A stretch of DNA of 64,000 nucleotides from Alphaproteobacteria bacterium HT1-32 (GTDB lineage Bacteria; Pseudomonadota; Alphaproteobacteria; Rhodospirillales; HT1-32): positions 950,469-1,014,468 of the forward strand of contig WJPL01000001.1 in the NCBI GenBank assembly GCA_009649675.1, given 5' to 3'. The translations under genes were made by a program, and so were the position numbers. The notes under the pieces were generated by a model that was not told where the DNA came from, ran no database searches, and saw only the letters and a program-made list of their open reading frames with translations. Shown piece by piece: positions 1 through 10,177 of this stretch; position 1 is the stretch's first letter, and every line of letters starts with the position of its first letter.

Positions 1-1746
1 CCAGAACCGGCTGGTCTGCATGTTGAATTTCTTGATCGCTGTAACGGCCGCCTGAACCTCGTCGCGCTGCCACCAGTCCTCAAAGGTTGCGGCCCGTTCA
101 TTGAGCGCCTGCGCTGCCTCCTGCCCCGTATCGAACAGCAGACCGACACGCCGCAATTCATCAAACATCGGCTTCGCATCTTCATCGATCGGCCAGTGCA
201 GATCTTTCCAGAAGCCAATAACCGGCGTTCCGGCAACCAGCGCCTGATAGAATGTCAGACCGGGATGGTCGACCACCATCACGCGACAGCTTCGGGACAC
301 CCGGTAAAATTCCAGCTGCTCCGATATCTGCCGGACCCCGGGAAATTCCTTCCGGAAATAATCGGCGTCCCGCGCCGCATGATCGACTTGCCGGTAGGGA
401 CGGTACAGCAGATCTGATGCCAGATCTGCCGAAACAGACCGGATGAACCCTGCCCGGTCAGCCCGGCGGTCATGACAATGCAGTTCGCCATTCGAGATCA
501 GCCGGGTCGGGAGAAACGGCACAATGCTCGACACCAGCAGAATGGCATTGCCGGATCTTCGATGACTGTTAAGCCAGGGTGCAAGCTGCGGTGCCGGGAA
601 AGGTTCAAACCGCCCGGCATAATCGCCATGCCGCCGCCATCCCCAGGTCAGGAAAGCATGCTGATTGTACTCGATCATGCTCCCGAGATTATAGGCCCGG
701 GCGAGACCGTAATTGCAGCCATGCTGAAGGTGAATCAGTCCTTCACCCTGATCAATCCGGTGCGCAACCTCAAACAACCTGTCCGCCGACATCTGATAGG
801 AAATTGTCTTGATACTGAGCCGTCCCCTGCGGGTCCGTATCTTCCGGGCGGCAGCATCGTTACGCGCAAACTCATCGCCGCAGGGAAGCAGCAGAGACTG
901 TTCCAGCACCCTTACCAGATAGTCATAAAATTTTTCACCGACCCTCTCTCTGAGGGCTGGATCGAATCTGGCCCTGTGGCTGTGAATTTTTTTCCTCGCC
1001 GGAATAACTTCAAGCCAGAGATTCAAGATGGCATGCGCTGCGGCACTCAGCAGTTTAGTCGTCAGATTATACTCGCTGCCCATATTGCCGATCTCACAGC
1101 GCCCGAGCTTCACGGTCTGGTAAATACGTTGCAGCCGCGAAAAATTTTGCCCGTTATCCGCCGCCTCATCCCGGGTATCTACCGGTGAATTCTGACGCAA
1201 GACCCGTTGCCCGCCGACCGTTTCCAGAGCCAGGGCCAGCAGCCATGCGTTATATCGCCGATCACAAATACCACGGCGGTACATATCGCCGATACTGGTA
1301 AACCGCCATGTTGTCTCCCCGGGCGGCGCCATCACTGAGAGCTTGTCTCCCTTCGCCTGTCGCAGCAGATATTCAGCCTCCTGATAACGCATCCACGCCA
1401 TCTGAACCGTCTCCAGCACCCACCGGATCAGCAGCAAATACCAGAATTCCGGTGATCGGTCAGATCCATGTCGTTCCTTCAGCCGCTCGGCAAAAAGAGC
1501 TGTCAGACTCTCTGCGATTTCTCCGGTCAGACTGTCTGCACCGGCGATTTCTTCAACTGTCGTGACCGGAATGAAGAATTCGTAATCTTCCCAATCAGGC
1601 CATGCCGCTTCCTGACCGGCCAATATCCATGGCCCGGGAATCAGATCAGTAGCCGGGTCAAAATCATCCGGAATGATGTCGCAGATAACCCGGCGGACCT
1701 TCAGCCCTGTCTTGGCAGACTGAGTATTTGACGCCACCTTCAGCAT
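1..1746 (-). CDS. LIC12162-family transferase, partial (C-terminus beyond window)
   Basis: An uninterrupted reading frame of about 582 codons runs from an ATG at 1746 off the left window edge, so the C-terminus is missing. The start overlaps the preceding gene's TGA by 7 bases. The protein opens with a segment rich in Trp and acidic residues. It then has a helical core containing NLTTKLLSAAAHAILNLWLE, the motif EYNQHAFLTWGW near residue 395, and a distal part with VVDHPGLTFYQALVAGTPVI, which resembles the nucleotide-sugar-binding half of GT-B glycosyltransferases. This pattern matches what I know of the LIC12162 putative transferases found in O-antigen and nonulosonate clusters. Its place at the end of a NeuB-containing run suggests it transfers a nonulosonic sugar or a modifying group. 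The substrate is unknown. Family call fairly sure; function inferred. Confidence 0.72.
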   Translation of the reverse strand, partial: MLKVASNTQSAKTGLKVRRVICDIIPDDFDPATDLIPGPWILAGQEAAWPDWEDYEFFIPVTTVEEIAGADSLTGEIAESLTALFAERLKERHGSDRSPEFWYLLLIRWVLETVQMAWMRYQEAEYLLRQAKGDKLSVMAPPGETTWRFTSIGDMYRRGICDRRYNAWLLALALETVGGQRVLRQNSPVDTRDEAADNGQNFSRLQRIYQTVKLGRCEIGNMGSEYNLTTKLLSAAAHAILNLWLEVIPARKKIHSHRARFDPALRERVGEKFYDYLVRVLEQSLLLPCGDEFARNDAAARKIRTRRGRLSIKTISYQMSADRLFEVAHRIDQGEGLIHLQHGCNYGLARAYNLGSMIEYNQHAFLTWGWRRHGDYAGRFEPFPAPQLAPWLNSHRRSGNAILLVSSIVPFLPTRLISNGELHCHDRRADRAGFIRSVSADLASDLLYRPYRQVDHAARDADYFRKEFPGVRQISEQLEFYRVSRSCRVMVVDHPGLTFYQALVAGTPVIGFWKDLHWPIDEDAKPMFDELRRVGLLFDTGQEAAQALNERAATFEDWWQRDEVQAAVTAIKKFNMQTSRFW

Positions 1747-2756
1747 CCAAGCCTGACATGATGATAGAGCCTCAGCTCCGCGCCAAAACTGAGTTTGAAA
1801 TAGCCACGCATCGGACTGTTGACACCTTCGAGGTCAACTTCCCTGACGTCTTTCGCAAGAGCACAGAATGCATCCCACAGCACAGCCGTGCCGGTGTGAC
1901 CGTCACGCAGGGCAGGGTCGTTCGCACCATAGAGATAGTAAGCGCGACGTGCATCCAGACCAAAGACAGCGATACTGCCGGGCTGTCCGCTTGCCGTTCG
2001 AGAGACAAACATGCGCAAAAGCCCTGCATCGGCCAGAGCGGCCATAGTGCCGGACACTTCCTTCGTTGTTGGCTCCGGCGTCAGTCCCTGACGTTCGAAA
2101 ACAGCCTCGTAGAATGATTCGAACAGGCCGAGATCAACTTCTTCAACAGTCGTTACGCCGGCCTTGGCCGCATATCTGATTTCCTGTCGGCGGCTTTTGT
2201 TTGCCAGTTTGTAAACCGGGTTATCATTCAGAGGGCCGGCTGCATCCGCGCCTGTTATATCCAGATAGGCAGTATAGCGCAGGTCACAGTCATATTTAGG
2301 GCCATCAGACCCGTAATTATGCCACAGGAATGGACGAAGATCGGGTAAATCGGGGTGTGTTGACAAAGCAATCGCAGAAAACTTTTCCGGCAATTCGGCA
2401 GCGATAAAACTCAGTACCCTGAACTCTTCCGACAAAGCCTGGGCCCGGTTCTGCTGAGGATCCGGACCTGCCAGCATCGGACCACTGTGAATGACAAGCT
2501 CGTGCAGATCAGTACGCGCATCCGATGTTTCCATCAGCAGAACAGCTGCCTTCGGCTCATTTTTCTTGAGAACATAAAACGGCCGGAAACAGCCCGTCAG
2601 AGCCGACAGAAAAACCTGCTGACAAAACAATGTGCCCTGAGGTGAGCTATCGACAAACTGGTCCCAACTGTCATCCAGTTGAGCCGCTTCGAGACGATAG
2701 TCCGTCAGGTCCATCATGCCGCCGCGATAGAAATTCTTGGTATCTGCGCCGCTCAT
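1740..2756 (-). CDS. FemAB/BioF2-type GNAT acyltransferase
   Basis: A 338-residue cytoplasmic protein with the layout of FemAB-like GNAT proteins. The second half holds PVYKLANKSRRQEIRYAAK (about residues 180-200), a basic segment typical of the acyl-donor site, followed by AYYLYGANDP and a C-terminal VDLEGVNSPMRGYFKLSFG block. Proteins of this group acylate or aminoacylate sugars or peptidoglycan-like substrates, and in polysaccharide clusters they commonly modify amino sugars. It overlaps the upstream gene by 4 bases and the downstream one by 7, so translation is probably coupled. An internal ATG at codon 15 is an alternative start. The acyl donor and acceptor cannot be read from the sequence. 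Confidence 0.78.
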   Translation of the reverse strand: MSGADTKNFYRGGMMDLTDYRLEAAQLDDSWDQFVDSSPQGTLFCQQVFLSALTGCFRPFYVLKKNEPKAAVLLMETSDARTDLHELVIHSGPMLAGPDPQQNRAQALSEEFRVLSFIAAELPEKFSAIALSTHPDLPDLRPFLWHNYGSDGPKYDCDLRYTAYLDITGADAAGPLNDNPVYKLANKSRRQEIRYAAKAGVTTVEEVDLGLFESFYEAVFERQGLTPEPTTKEVSGTMAALADAGLLRMFVSRTASGQPGSIAVFGLDARRAYYLYGANDPALRDGHTGTAVLWDAFCALAKDVREVDLEGVNSPMRGYFKLSFGAELRLYHHVRLGC

Positions 2757-3643
2757 TTAGATAACTTCGTCTTCCGTTTTACAGCAGGCTTTCGGGCACC
2801 TACCGGTCTCGCCGGAGTACCAGCCAGGCTGACGTCACTGACATCTATCTCACCGGTGCAGACCGAATTCGCCCCGACCTGTGTATAATCACCCAGCTTG
2901 CAACCACCGATTGCAATAGAACCGGCCCACATGGTCACATGATTACCTAGTTCAGGTACTCTGCCCCGCCTGTCTGAGCCGATTGTCACGTTCTGGTAAA
3001 TTCGACAGAATTCACCGAGTTTGGCATTGTCATGGATGACGATGCCGCCGTAATGAACAAATTGCAGTCCGGCACCGGCTTCGACGGTGATGGGCATTTC
3101 AATGCTGAAAAAAGCGCAGTTCAGCGTATGCCAGATACGCGCGGGTATCAGCAACGCCCGCCGCCACAGGCTGTTCCCGGAAGCGAGTGCACGACATATA
3201 CGATAGGTAATGTTGACCGACAGCTGAGGTTGCGTCACCCAGCTGTTGAACCAGCCTTTATTATAATAGACGAGCATATCAACCCTGAGCCGCTCAAGCT
3301 CGGAATTCCGCGGCATTCTCTCCGTCAGCACATCATTCAGTGTTGTTATCGCAACCCGGGGCGCCGAAGCACTAATCCATGTCTGAATCTCGCGAAAGGC
3401 AATGGATGCAATGATAACGATCGTTTCCGAGCCCAGACCGCGTAAATAGTCCGGCTTGTGAACATCTTTTCCCAACAGCTTGTCTTCACTGTAGTAGCTG
3501 TCGACAAAGCAATCTATACGATCACCCAGCAGGCTATAAGCCGTCTGTCCGCTTGAACCGGTCCCCCAGACAATAACATTCTTATATGCGGAAAAACCGG
3601 CACTTATGTTTTTTTTGGTTTTGGACCGGTACACTTCACTCAT
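2753..3643 (-). CDS. Hexapeptide-repeat O/N-acyltransferase with N-terminal Rossmann-like domain
   Basis: The C-terminal half (about residues 160-280) is a left-handed beta-helix acyltransferase of the serine-acetyltransferase type: HYGGIVIHDNAKLGEFCRIY, then a run of hexapeptides ending in GCKLGDYTQVGANSVCTG and the typical SLAGTPARPV exit. The N-terminal part begins NVIVWGTGSSGQTAYSLLGD, a nucleotide-binding-like fold similar to the N-terminal domain of PglD-type sugar acyltransferases. The ATG at 3643 has GGAGG immediately before it with no spacing. A GTG at 3634 lies 9 bases after that Shine-Dalgarno and could be the true start. It probably acetylates an amino sugar of the nonulosonate pathway or of the glycan. 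Confidence 0.82.
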   Translation of the reverse strand: MSEVYRSKTKKNISAGFSAYKNVIVWGTGSSGQTAYSLLGDRIDCFVDSYYSEDKLLGKDVHKPDYLRGLGSETIVIIASIAFREIQTWISASAPRVAITTLNDVLTERMPRNSELERLRVDMLVYYNKGWFNSWVTQPQLSVNITYRICRALASGNSLWRRALLIPARIWHTLNCAFFSIEMPITVEAGAGLQFVHYGGIVIHDNAKLGEFCRIYQNVTIGSDRRGRVPELGNHVTMWAGSIAIGGCKLGDYTQVGANSVCTGEIDVSDVSLAGTPARPVGARKPAVKRKTKLSK

Positions 3644-4316
3644 CCTCCGGTTCGGCATCGCCTGCATAAACAAAGCGGCGACCGCATATCACCGTCTGCA
3701 GGCGGTTTTTATAGGAGGGGGCATGAAAGCATCGAATCCGGTATTCCAGTTCAGCCGCATCAATATCTGCTGGAATCTGACAGATCTTGATAAAATCAGC
3801 ACGCTTGCGATATCGGTCCGCAGACCATTGCCGGTCAATGGGTTCAAGATTGCCCGCGAGGATATCGTCCAGCCGCCTGAACAGTAATGCCAAAGCCATA
3901 TTTTCGGACTGCCGGTCAATATCAGCTGGCAGACTGTCATCCGGAAGCTTCTTCTCGACCACGTCCAGAATAGCACCGGCATCAACTTTCCGCGTCATTC
4001 GGTGCAGTGTCGCCCCGGAAACAAAGGTACCGTCATAAATCGTCCAGTGCTGCGGATCCTGTCCGGGATGCTGTGGTGTCGACGGATGGATGTTATAGGC
4101 CTGTTTCGTTCTTGCGAGATGCTCATCCCGGAAGACAAAAGGGTTAAGAAAAGAGATAATAATGTCCGCTTCCGGCGCTTCCGCATTATAGGCGTCGCGG
4201 GCAGCCTGATCGGTCAGCGAGAACCGCCGCCATTCAACATCACCCCGGAGACCGGTACATCCGTCGAATGCGGCGTCAGAAATCGCTTTGTTTCCTGAAA
4301 AGAAATGAACCTTCAT
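3636..4316 (-). CDS. Formyltransferase-family protein (sugar N-formyltransferase-like)
   Basis: A 226-residue protein with the formyltransferase core. NIHPSTPQHPGQDPQHWTIY carries the Asn and His of the catalytic site, and SGATLHRMTRKVDAGAILD is the second signature of methionyl-tRNA formyltransferase relatives. The expected product is an N-formylated amino sugar made with N10-formyl-tetrahydrofolate. At this length it lacks a long C-terminal OB domain, which argues against Met-tRNA formyltransferase. I chose the ATG at 4316 because a GGGGAG box precedes it; in-frame upstream codons overlap the previous gene. It lies between the DUF4910 gene and the acyltransferase gene in the nonulosonate run. 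Confidence 0.8.
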   Translation of the reverse strand: MKVHFFSGNKAISDAAFDGCTGLRGDVEWRRFSLTDQAARDAYNAEAPEADIIISFLNPFVFRDEHLARTKQAYNIHPSTPQHPGQDPQHWTIYDGTFVSGATLHRMTRKVDAGAILDVVEKKLPDDSLPADIDRQSENMALALLFRRLDDILAGNLEPIDRQWSADRYRKRADFIKICQIPADIDAAELEYRIRCFHAPSYKNRLQTVICGRRFVYAGDAEPEDE

Positions 4317-4320
4317 TTCG

Positions 4321-5628
4321 CTATCTCCCCTCGCCTGTTTCCAGCAACAGTCCGTTCTCGGCAAGAGCCGGTATATGCTCTGCCAGACGCGCGACCGTTG
4401 AGTCGTTTCGCTCGGCAATTTCAATCAGGTCCGTGTTGCCGTCAGCATAGGCCAGCAGGGCCATCCGGTCGTAAAGCGCGGTTTCCTGATGCGTCCGGTC
4501 ACCCAGATTCGGATAAAGGCCGCGTGGGCCCAGTTGCGGTTCACAGGGAACTGTTGCCCGATAGGTCCGGTTGGCTTCCAGTGTCGTGATAATCTCGACA
4601 TACAGGTCATAAGAAGCCTGCATATGTTCCGGCCGGACAAAATCAAGGTCGTCCAGTGACGTATGATATTCCGGATAGTCGTGATATTTCGAGCGCAGGA
4701 CAGAAGCCACCGGCAGTTCAACACCGGGCGAGCAATACTGCCGCTCGTCACTGGCCCGGCGGGCATAGGTCCAGTGCTTGAACGGCTCTTCCCGTGAGTT
4801 CAGCACATGCAGAGCCGCCCGGTCTGCCAGAGTATCCCCGGTACGACTTTCCAGAAACGTCGCCTGATCCGGACCGCCGACGCAATTGACCACATATCCG
4901 GCACGCACATTGCGGCGCAATGTTTCCAGGTGACGGCTGATATAGGCAATCGAGCCGATGGTCTCCGGCACAATGACAATGCGATAGCTGTAGCGCCGCT
5001 GTGGCAGATCCATCAGATAACGCGCCAGCCAGGTTGTCAGTACCGGGCCGGAAAGTTCGTTATTCGCCATCGACGGATGGCAGGAATAACTCGACAGCAG
5101 AATTTCCTCGTCACTGTCGCCGGGGATCAGAAGATCGGCGTAAGTGAGGCTGCCCGCATCATCCAGCGTCGTATCAACAACCGCCCGATAGGTATCTTCC
5201 GGCATCTGGTCGAGCTGCTTCTGGGTCAGACAGAATCCCCAGTAGCGGCGGTAGTAGGATGTAACATAGGGAATCGCATCCGGCAGGTCGGGCAGCGCGT
5301 GCAGATGTTCTTTCAGTTCCGTCAGTGACAGGGTCACATCCACCGGTTCGCTGTAGCCGACCAGATGCAGGTTGTTGACCTGAAAATCGATGACCCGTTC
5401 ACCGGCGGAATTTTCCACCCAGGCATCCCGCACGATCCATTCCGGCGGCACCGTCCAGTCAAAGCATTTTGTACCGCTGGGGACTTCATGCAGGGTGAAA
5501 GGCACGAAATCCGCAAACCGTGACAGGGTCTGGCGCAGCCCCGGGCCGGTCAGACTGCGGCAGATTGGAAACAGTTCCGTCATCAGCGCGTGCATCGCTG
5601 TGCCTGCGTTATCGGTCACATCCGTCAT
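4321..5628 (-). CDS. DUF4910-family M28-like aminopeptidase
   Basis: A 435-residue protein of the DUF4910/DUF2172 type, which are zinc-peptidase-fold proteins with a C-terminal winged helix. Visible metal-site motifs are SYSCHPSMANNELSG (about residue 190), VIVPETIGSIAYI (about 230) and DYPEYHTSLDDLDF (about 330). The C-terminal 80 residues look like the helix-turn-helix module. The bridging Asp of classical M28 peptidases is not obvious in the NNE motif. These proteins recur in surface-polysaccharide clusters, but no reaction is established that I can name. The start ATG at 5628 lies one base after the upstream TAG, giving a tight operon junction. Confidence 0.8.
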   Translation of the reverse strand: MTDVTDNAGTAMHALMTELFPICRSLTGPGLRQTLSRFADFVPFTLHEVPSGTKCFDWTVPPEWIVRDAWVENSAGERVIDFQVNNLHLVGYSEPVDVTLSLTELKEHLHALPDLPDAIPYVTSYYRRYWGFCLTQKQLDQMPEDTYRAVVDTTLDDAGSLTYADLLIPGDSDEEILLSSYSCHPSMANNELSGPVLTTWLARYLMDLPQRRYSYRIVIVPETIGSIAYISRHLETLRRNVRAGYVVNCVGGPDQATFLESRTGDTLADRAALHVLNSREEPFKHWTYARRASDERQYCSPGVELPVASVLRSKYHDYPEYHTSLDDLDFVRPEHMQASYDLYVEIITTLEANRTYRATVPCEPQLGPRGLYPNLGDRTHQETALYDRMALLAYADGNTDLIEIAERNDSTVARLAEHIPALAENGLLLETGEGR

Positions 5629-5629
5629 C

Positions 5630-6292
5630 CTACTGGCCTTTGGCCGCATCCAGCCGCATGACACGGCTCAGGGAACACACGATCCGCAGGTTTGATTGCA
5701 ATGCCCTGCCAAATCTGGGGCGATCAACACGCCGGTTGCCGCTGACCGGGATTTCATGAAAGCGGGTTCCCCGGCGGATCGACTGAACGGCAAGTTCCGT
5801 TCCGACACCACCGACATGGTCGAAACCGCCATTCTGGCGATACAGATCAAGATGGTATCCCTTCATGCCGCACAGCGCGTCAGAGACACCGTAACGCCAG
5901 CGGAACAGCAACCCCATGATGCTTTCGGCAAGACGCTGGCGACGCGGACGAACCCCCAGAACCAGTGGTACATCCTCATCAATCAGCAGGCGCCTGAATT
6001 CACCAAGCAGGGCCGGGTCATGTTCGCCATCCGCATCCATGGTCACGACGGCCTTCGCGCCGGATTCACTGGCGGCAGCACAGCCGTCACCCAGACTGGC
6101 CTCGTAACCGCAGGAGGTTTCATGGCGTACAACCACGGCCCCTGCCGCACGGGCGACATCACCTGTACCGTCGCCTGATCCGTCATCGACAACAAAAACC
6201 TGACCAAATGCCGTTGCCGCCTTCACAACCGGACCGATGGTCGCTGCCTCGTTCAGTGCCGGAATTACGATGGCGAGTTCAGGTCGGTCCAT
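5630..6292 (-). CDS. Family 2 glycosyltransferase (dolichol-phosphate mannosyltransferase-like)
   Basis: A 220-residue GT-A fold enzyme. LAIVIPALNEAATIGPVV opens the nucleotide-sugar domain, VVDDGSGDGT is the first Asp motif and MDADGEHDP is the metal-binding DXD region. GYHLDLYRQNGG and the basic C-terminus resemble the polyprenyl-phosphate glycosyltransferase subgroup, although there are no C-terminal membrane helices. It would transfer a sugar from an activated donor to a lipid carrier or a growing glycan. Its start overlaps the end of the NeuB-family gene by 28 bases. Confidence 0.85.
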   Translation of the reverse strand: MDRPELAIVIPALNEAATIGPVVKAATAFGQVFVVDDGSGDGTGDVARAAGAVVVRHETSCGYEASLGDGCAAASESGAKAVVTMDADGEHDPALLGEFRRLLIDEDVPLVLGVRPRRQRLAESIMGLLFRWRYGVSDALCGMKGYHLDLYRQNGGFDHVGGVGTELAVQSIRRGTRFHEIPVSGNRRVDRPRFGRALQSNLRIVCSLSRVMRLDAAKGQ

Positions 6293-7350
6293 CGAAGATG
6301 GTCTCCTGCTGGAATGTCCCGGGTCGCAGTCCGCCCGACCACATCAGGCTGCCGATAAGGGGCCAGGCCATCTTCCGGACAGGGACGCAAGGCTTCCAGA
6401 TGGTCATCCGTCAACACTGTTCCTGCCGGAATATCCGTTTTCGCCCGCAGCGCCCGCCGCTGAATGACAACAGTTTCCTGTTCATTCGCCTCAACCCGCT
6501 TAACGCCGTCACCGAGTGCATATTCCAGCTCGCGCGTGCGGTCGATCATCTCGCGCCATGTCGCCGGATTCATGGCGAAATGGTGGTCAGGACCAACCCG
6601 GCTGTTATCGTCAGTGTAGTGTTTTTCGACGATCCGGGCGCCCAGCGTCACCGCCCCCAGCACTGTCGCATGGCCGAAAGTATGATCGGACAGGCCGAGC
6701 ACCATACCCGGCCAGTGCAGGGCATAGCTGCGCAGCACATTGAGATTGATGTAGCGATAGTTCTCCAGATCACCGGTGTAGTTGGTGTTGCACTGCATCA
6801 GGCAGATCTGGCTGTTATGCTGCAGGATCGTCTCCACCGCGCCCTCGACTTCCGCCATCGAGGTCGCCCCCGTCGCCAGCATGACCGGCTTGCCTTTCGA
6901 CGCGATGCGCGCCAGCGAAGCCGGCCAGGTGATATCACCCGAGCCGACCTTGTAGCCGGGAATGACGTCGGCGAAGGCATCGATGGCTTCAAAATCGTAG
7001 GGCGTCGTCATGAAATCAATACCGGCGTCCCGACAGGTCTCAACCAGCATGTCGGTCCAGTCGCGGGGGCAGTGATACTGCTCATAGACTTCATAGACCG
7101 ATTTTTCCCAGGTCGACTGGTGGCTCTGCTGTCCGCCCATGTTGCGGAAGCCGTAATCCGAGACGATATCCTTGGCCAGAAAGTGCTGGAACTTCGCACA
7201 GTCCGCACCCGCCTCCTTGGCGGAATAGATCAGCGCCTTCGCCCGTTCCGGGTCGCCGTCATGATTGGCCGCCAGATCAGCAATGAAATAGGTCGGCTGA
7301 TCCGGCGCAATTTCACGGTTGCCCATCTTCAGGCTGGTATCATATCGCAT
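6265..7350 (-). CDS. NeuB-family nonulosonic acid synthase
   Basis: A 361-residue two-domain enzyme. The TIM-barrel NeuB domain contains FIADLAANHDGDPERAKALI, KVGSGDITWP, the motif SDHTFGHATVLGAVTLGA and EKHYTDD. The C-terminal SAF/antifreeze-like domain contains RALRAKTDIPAGTVLTDDHL and the closing GRTATRDIPAG. NeuB enzymes condense phosphoenolpyruvate with a six-carbon amino sugar to form a nine-carbon nonulosonic acid. With PseB in the same run, a pseudaminic-type product (PseI-like role) is a reasonable inference, but sialic or legionaminic acid cannot be excluded. The start ATG at 7350 has AGGAG upstream, and 11 bases overlap the previous gene. Confidence 0.9.
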   Translation of the reverse strand: MRYDTSLKMGNREIAPDQPTYFIADLAANHDGDPERAKALIYSAKEAGADCAKFQHFLAKDIVSDYGFRNMGGQQSHQSTWEKSVYEVYEQYHCPRDWTDMLVETCRDAGIDFMTTPYDFEAIDAFADVIPGYKVGSGDITWPASLARIASKGKPVMLATGATSMAEVEGAVETILQHNSQICLMQCNTNYTGDLENYRYINLNVLRSYALHWPGMVLGLSDHTFGHATVLGAVTLGARIVEKHYTDDNSRVGPDHHFAMNPATWREMIDRTRELEYALGDGVKRVEANEQETVVIQRRALRAKTDIPAGTVLTDDHLEALRPCPEDGLAPYRQPDVVGRTATRDIPAGDHLRWTDLNSPS

Positions 7351-8212
7351 TGCGCTGTGCTCCTGCTTCAATAATGGCATCTAGAACTTCCGGCAGGTCC
7401 GGCATCGGATATCCCAGCAGGCTTTCAGCCTTTGACACATCCAGCCCCAGACTTTCGGCCCGCCGTACCGGCAATTCCGACACGCTGCCGGTTCTGGCCT
7501 GCGTCAGGCGGCGACCAAGCCGGCTCGCAAGTTCTTCAATCAGACGTTTCTTCGAATACACATCCCGGGAGCCGATATTGAAGAGACCCTGCGCACCGTG
7601 ATCGGCAAGGTCGAAAATCGACTGCGCCGCATGATCAACATCAATCGACGAAACAAAGGAATCATCAAATAATGTTACCGGACGATCCTTCAGAATGATA
7701 TCCAGCGCCCATTCGGTGAAGGTGGGTTTCGTCCATCCCCTGAAACCAAGGATATTGGTGCGGACAACCAGTCCCTCCGCCTGCGCCATGACCATCGCCT
7801 CTCCGGCAAATTTGGTCCGGGCATACTCATTCAGGAAACAGACCGGATCAGTCTCGGAATGCCGTCTGTCACCGTCACCGGAGAAATAGTGATCCGTCGA
7901 AATATAAATCGGCCGGGCCCCGGTCCGCGCGGCATGTTCAGCTATCACCCCCGGCGCACGAGCATTGATGGCCCAGGCCCTCTCCGGTTCCTGCTGGCAC
8001 TGCCCGATATCGATAATCGCGGCCGCATTGATGACCACCGCCGGGCGTACCCGGTCAATCACGTCACCAACCGACGCATCATCGCTGATATCAACTGTGG
8101 CATCCGCGCCATGTCGCGCCGCCCCCGTCACGGACAGCCCGCGTGCAGCAGCGGCAGAAACCAGCGCCTGACCAAACAGGCCGGTCGAACCGAATATCAG
8201 AACATCTGTCAC
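7340..8212 (-). CDS. RmlD-like NAD(P)-dependent sugar reductase (SDR family)
   Basis: A 290-residue extended short-chain dehydrogenase. The cofactor motif GSTGLFGQ is at residues 8-15, NAAAIIDIGQCQQEPERAW follows near 60-80, and the catalytic Tyr and Lys lie in NEYARTKFAGE. This pattern fits dTDP-4-dehydrorhamnose reductase relatives, which reduce 4-keto nucleotide sugars. Here it sits directly after an aldo/keto reductase gene and before the nonulosonate synthase, so it may process a keto sugar derived from the PseB product. It overlaps its upstream neighbour by 4 bases. Confidence 0.82.
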   Translation of the reverse strand: MTDVLIFGSTGLFGQALVSAAAARGLSVTGAARHGADATVDISDDASVGDVIDRVRPAVVINAAAIIDIGQCQQEPERAWAINARAPGVIAEHAARTGARPIYISTDHYFSGDGDRRHSETDPVCFLNEYARTKFAGEAMVMAQAEGLVVRTNILGFRGWTKPTFTEWALDIILKDRPVTLFDDSFVSSIDVDHAAQSIFDLADHGAQGLFNIGSRDVYSKKRLIEELASRLGRRLTQARTGSVSELPVRRAESLGLDVSKAESLLGYPMPDLPEVLDAIIEAGAQRNAI

Positions 8213-9107
8213 GTGGCGGCTCTCGGCCAGAGCGCCGGATTGACCACGATGTCAGGCGGTGTTTCGAGATTGCGGATCATCGAAATGAATTTATCAGGCA
8301 AGGCCTCATCTTCAAACAGGGCGAGATTGCGTTGCAACTGCATGCCGTCATCGCAACCGATCACCAGCCTGACATCCGGAAAACGTTGCCGGACATAGCC
8401 CACTGATGCAGTCAGCGGATTGACCCCGTTCAGCCGGCAGATATCGCGAACGCCCTGCAACCAGGGCTGCATGAACGCCAGTCTTTCCGGAGTCTTCAGC
8501 GGGTCTGCCAGCAACAGTCCCTGCAGGAAGACACTGCGGACATGAACTTCACAGCCAGCAGCAATCGCTTTATCCATCAGGCCGCTGGTTTCCAGCCCCC
8601 GGTCCAGCAGGTTGAATGGCGCCTGAATGATGTCGATACCATCTGATTCCAGCGCCTGCCGGAATTGGTCCTGAGTATAGACCGAAACACCAATACGCTG
8701 TGTCAGTCCGGCGTCCTGCGCATCACGAAGTCCGGCACCTGCTCCGTCATTCCAGTCATAAACGACAGCCGGGTCATGATACATGCAGCCATAAAGCGGC
8801 TGCCCCAATTGTCTGACACTCTCCTGACAGGCGACAAGCACAGCCCCCCGGTCGCGATGATCAACGTCGGGGGAGATCTTCGAGATGATGCTGAACTGCC
8901 AGTCCGGGTTTTCACCCAGCACTTGTCCGATGATTTCCTCGGACCGGCCATAAGCCTGCGCCGTATCCAGCATCTGCACACCAGCCCGCGCCGCCGCAGC
9001 CAGCACTTCACGCCCGTCCGCCGGCGCATCATGGGCGTTGGTTGCACCGTAGGTCATCCCGATCTGGACAGTACCCAGCACGAAGGCCGGGCTCGCACCA
9101 GACAGCA

Positions 9108-9108
<1 letters not shown>
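8209..9108 (-). CDS. Aldo/keto reductase in sugar cluster
   Basis: A 299-residue TIM-barrel aldo/keto reductase. The usual tetrad is visible: Asp and Tyr in MLDTAQAYGRSEE (about residues 48-53), Lys in FSIISKISPD and His in YGCMYHDPAV. The NADPH-phosphate-binding end is recognisable near VRLVIGCDDGMQLQRNL. Aldo/keto reductases of this kind occur beside sugar-nucleotide genes in several nonulosonate clusters, where they could reduce a keto sugar. It overlaps pseB by one base and the next gene by four, indicating strict co-translation. The actual substrate is unknown. Confidence 0.83.
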
Positions 9109-10112
<1,004 letters not shown>

Positions 10113-10177
10113 CTATTACCATCTGCAGATTATCAAAAGGATGTTGTGAACGTCAGGCAGGCATGAAGCCGCAGGCA

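Noticed and set aside
472-1188. 238-residue plus-strand frame opposite the LIC12162 gene
   Set aside because: It lies wholly antisense to a longer frame with family motifs and lacks any recognisable domain.
6208-7374. 388-residue plus-strand frame opposite the NeuB-family gene
   Set aside because: Antisense shadow; the opposite strand carries the NeuB and SAF motifs.
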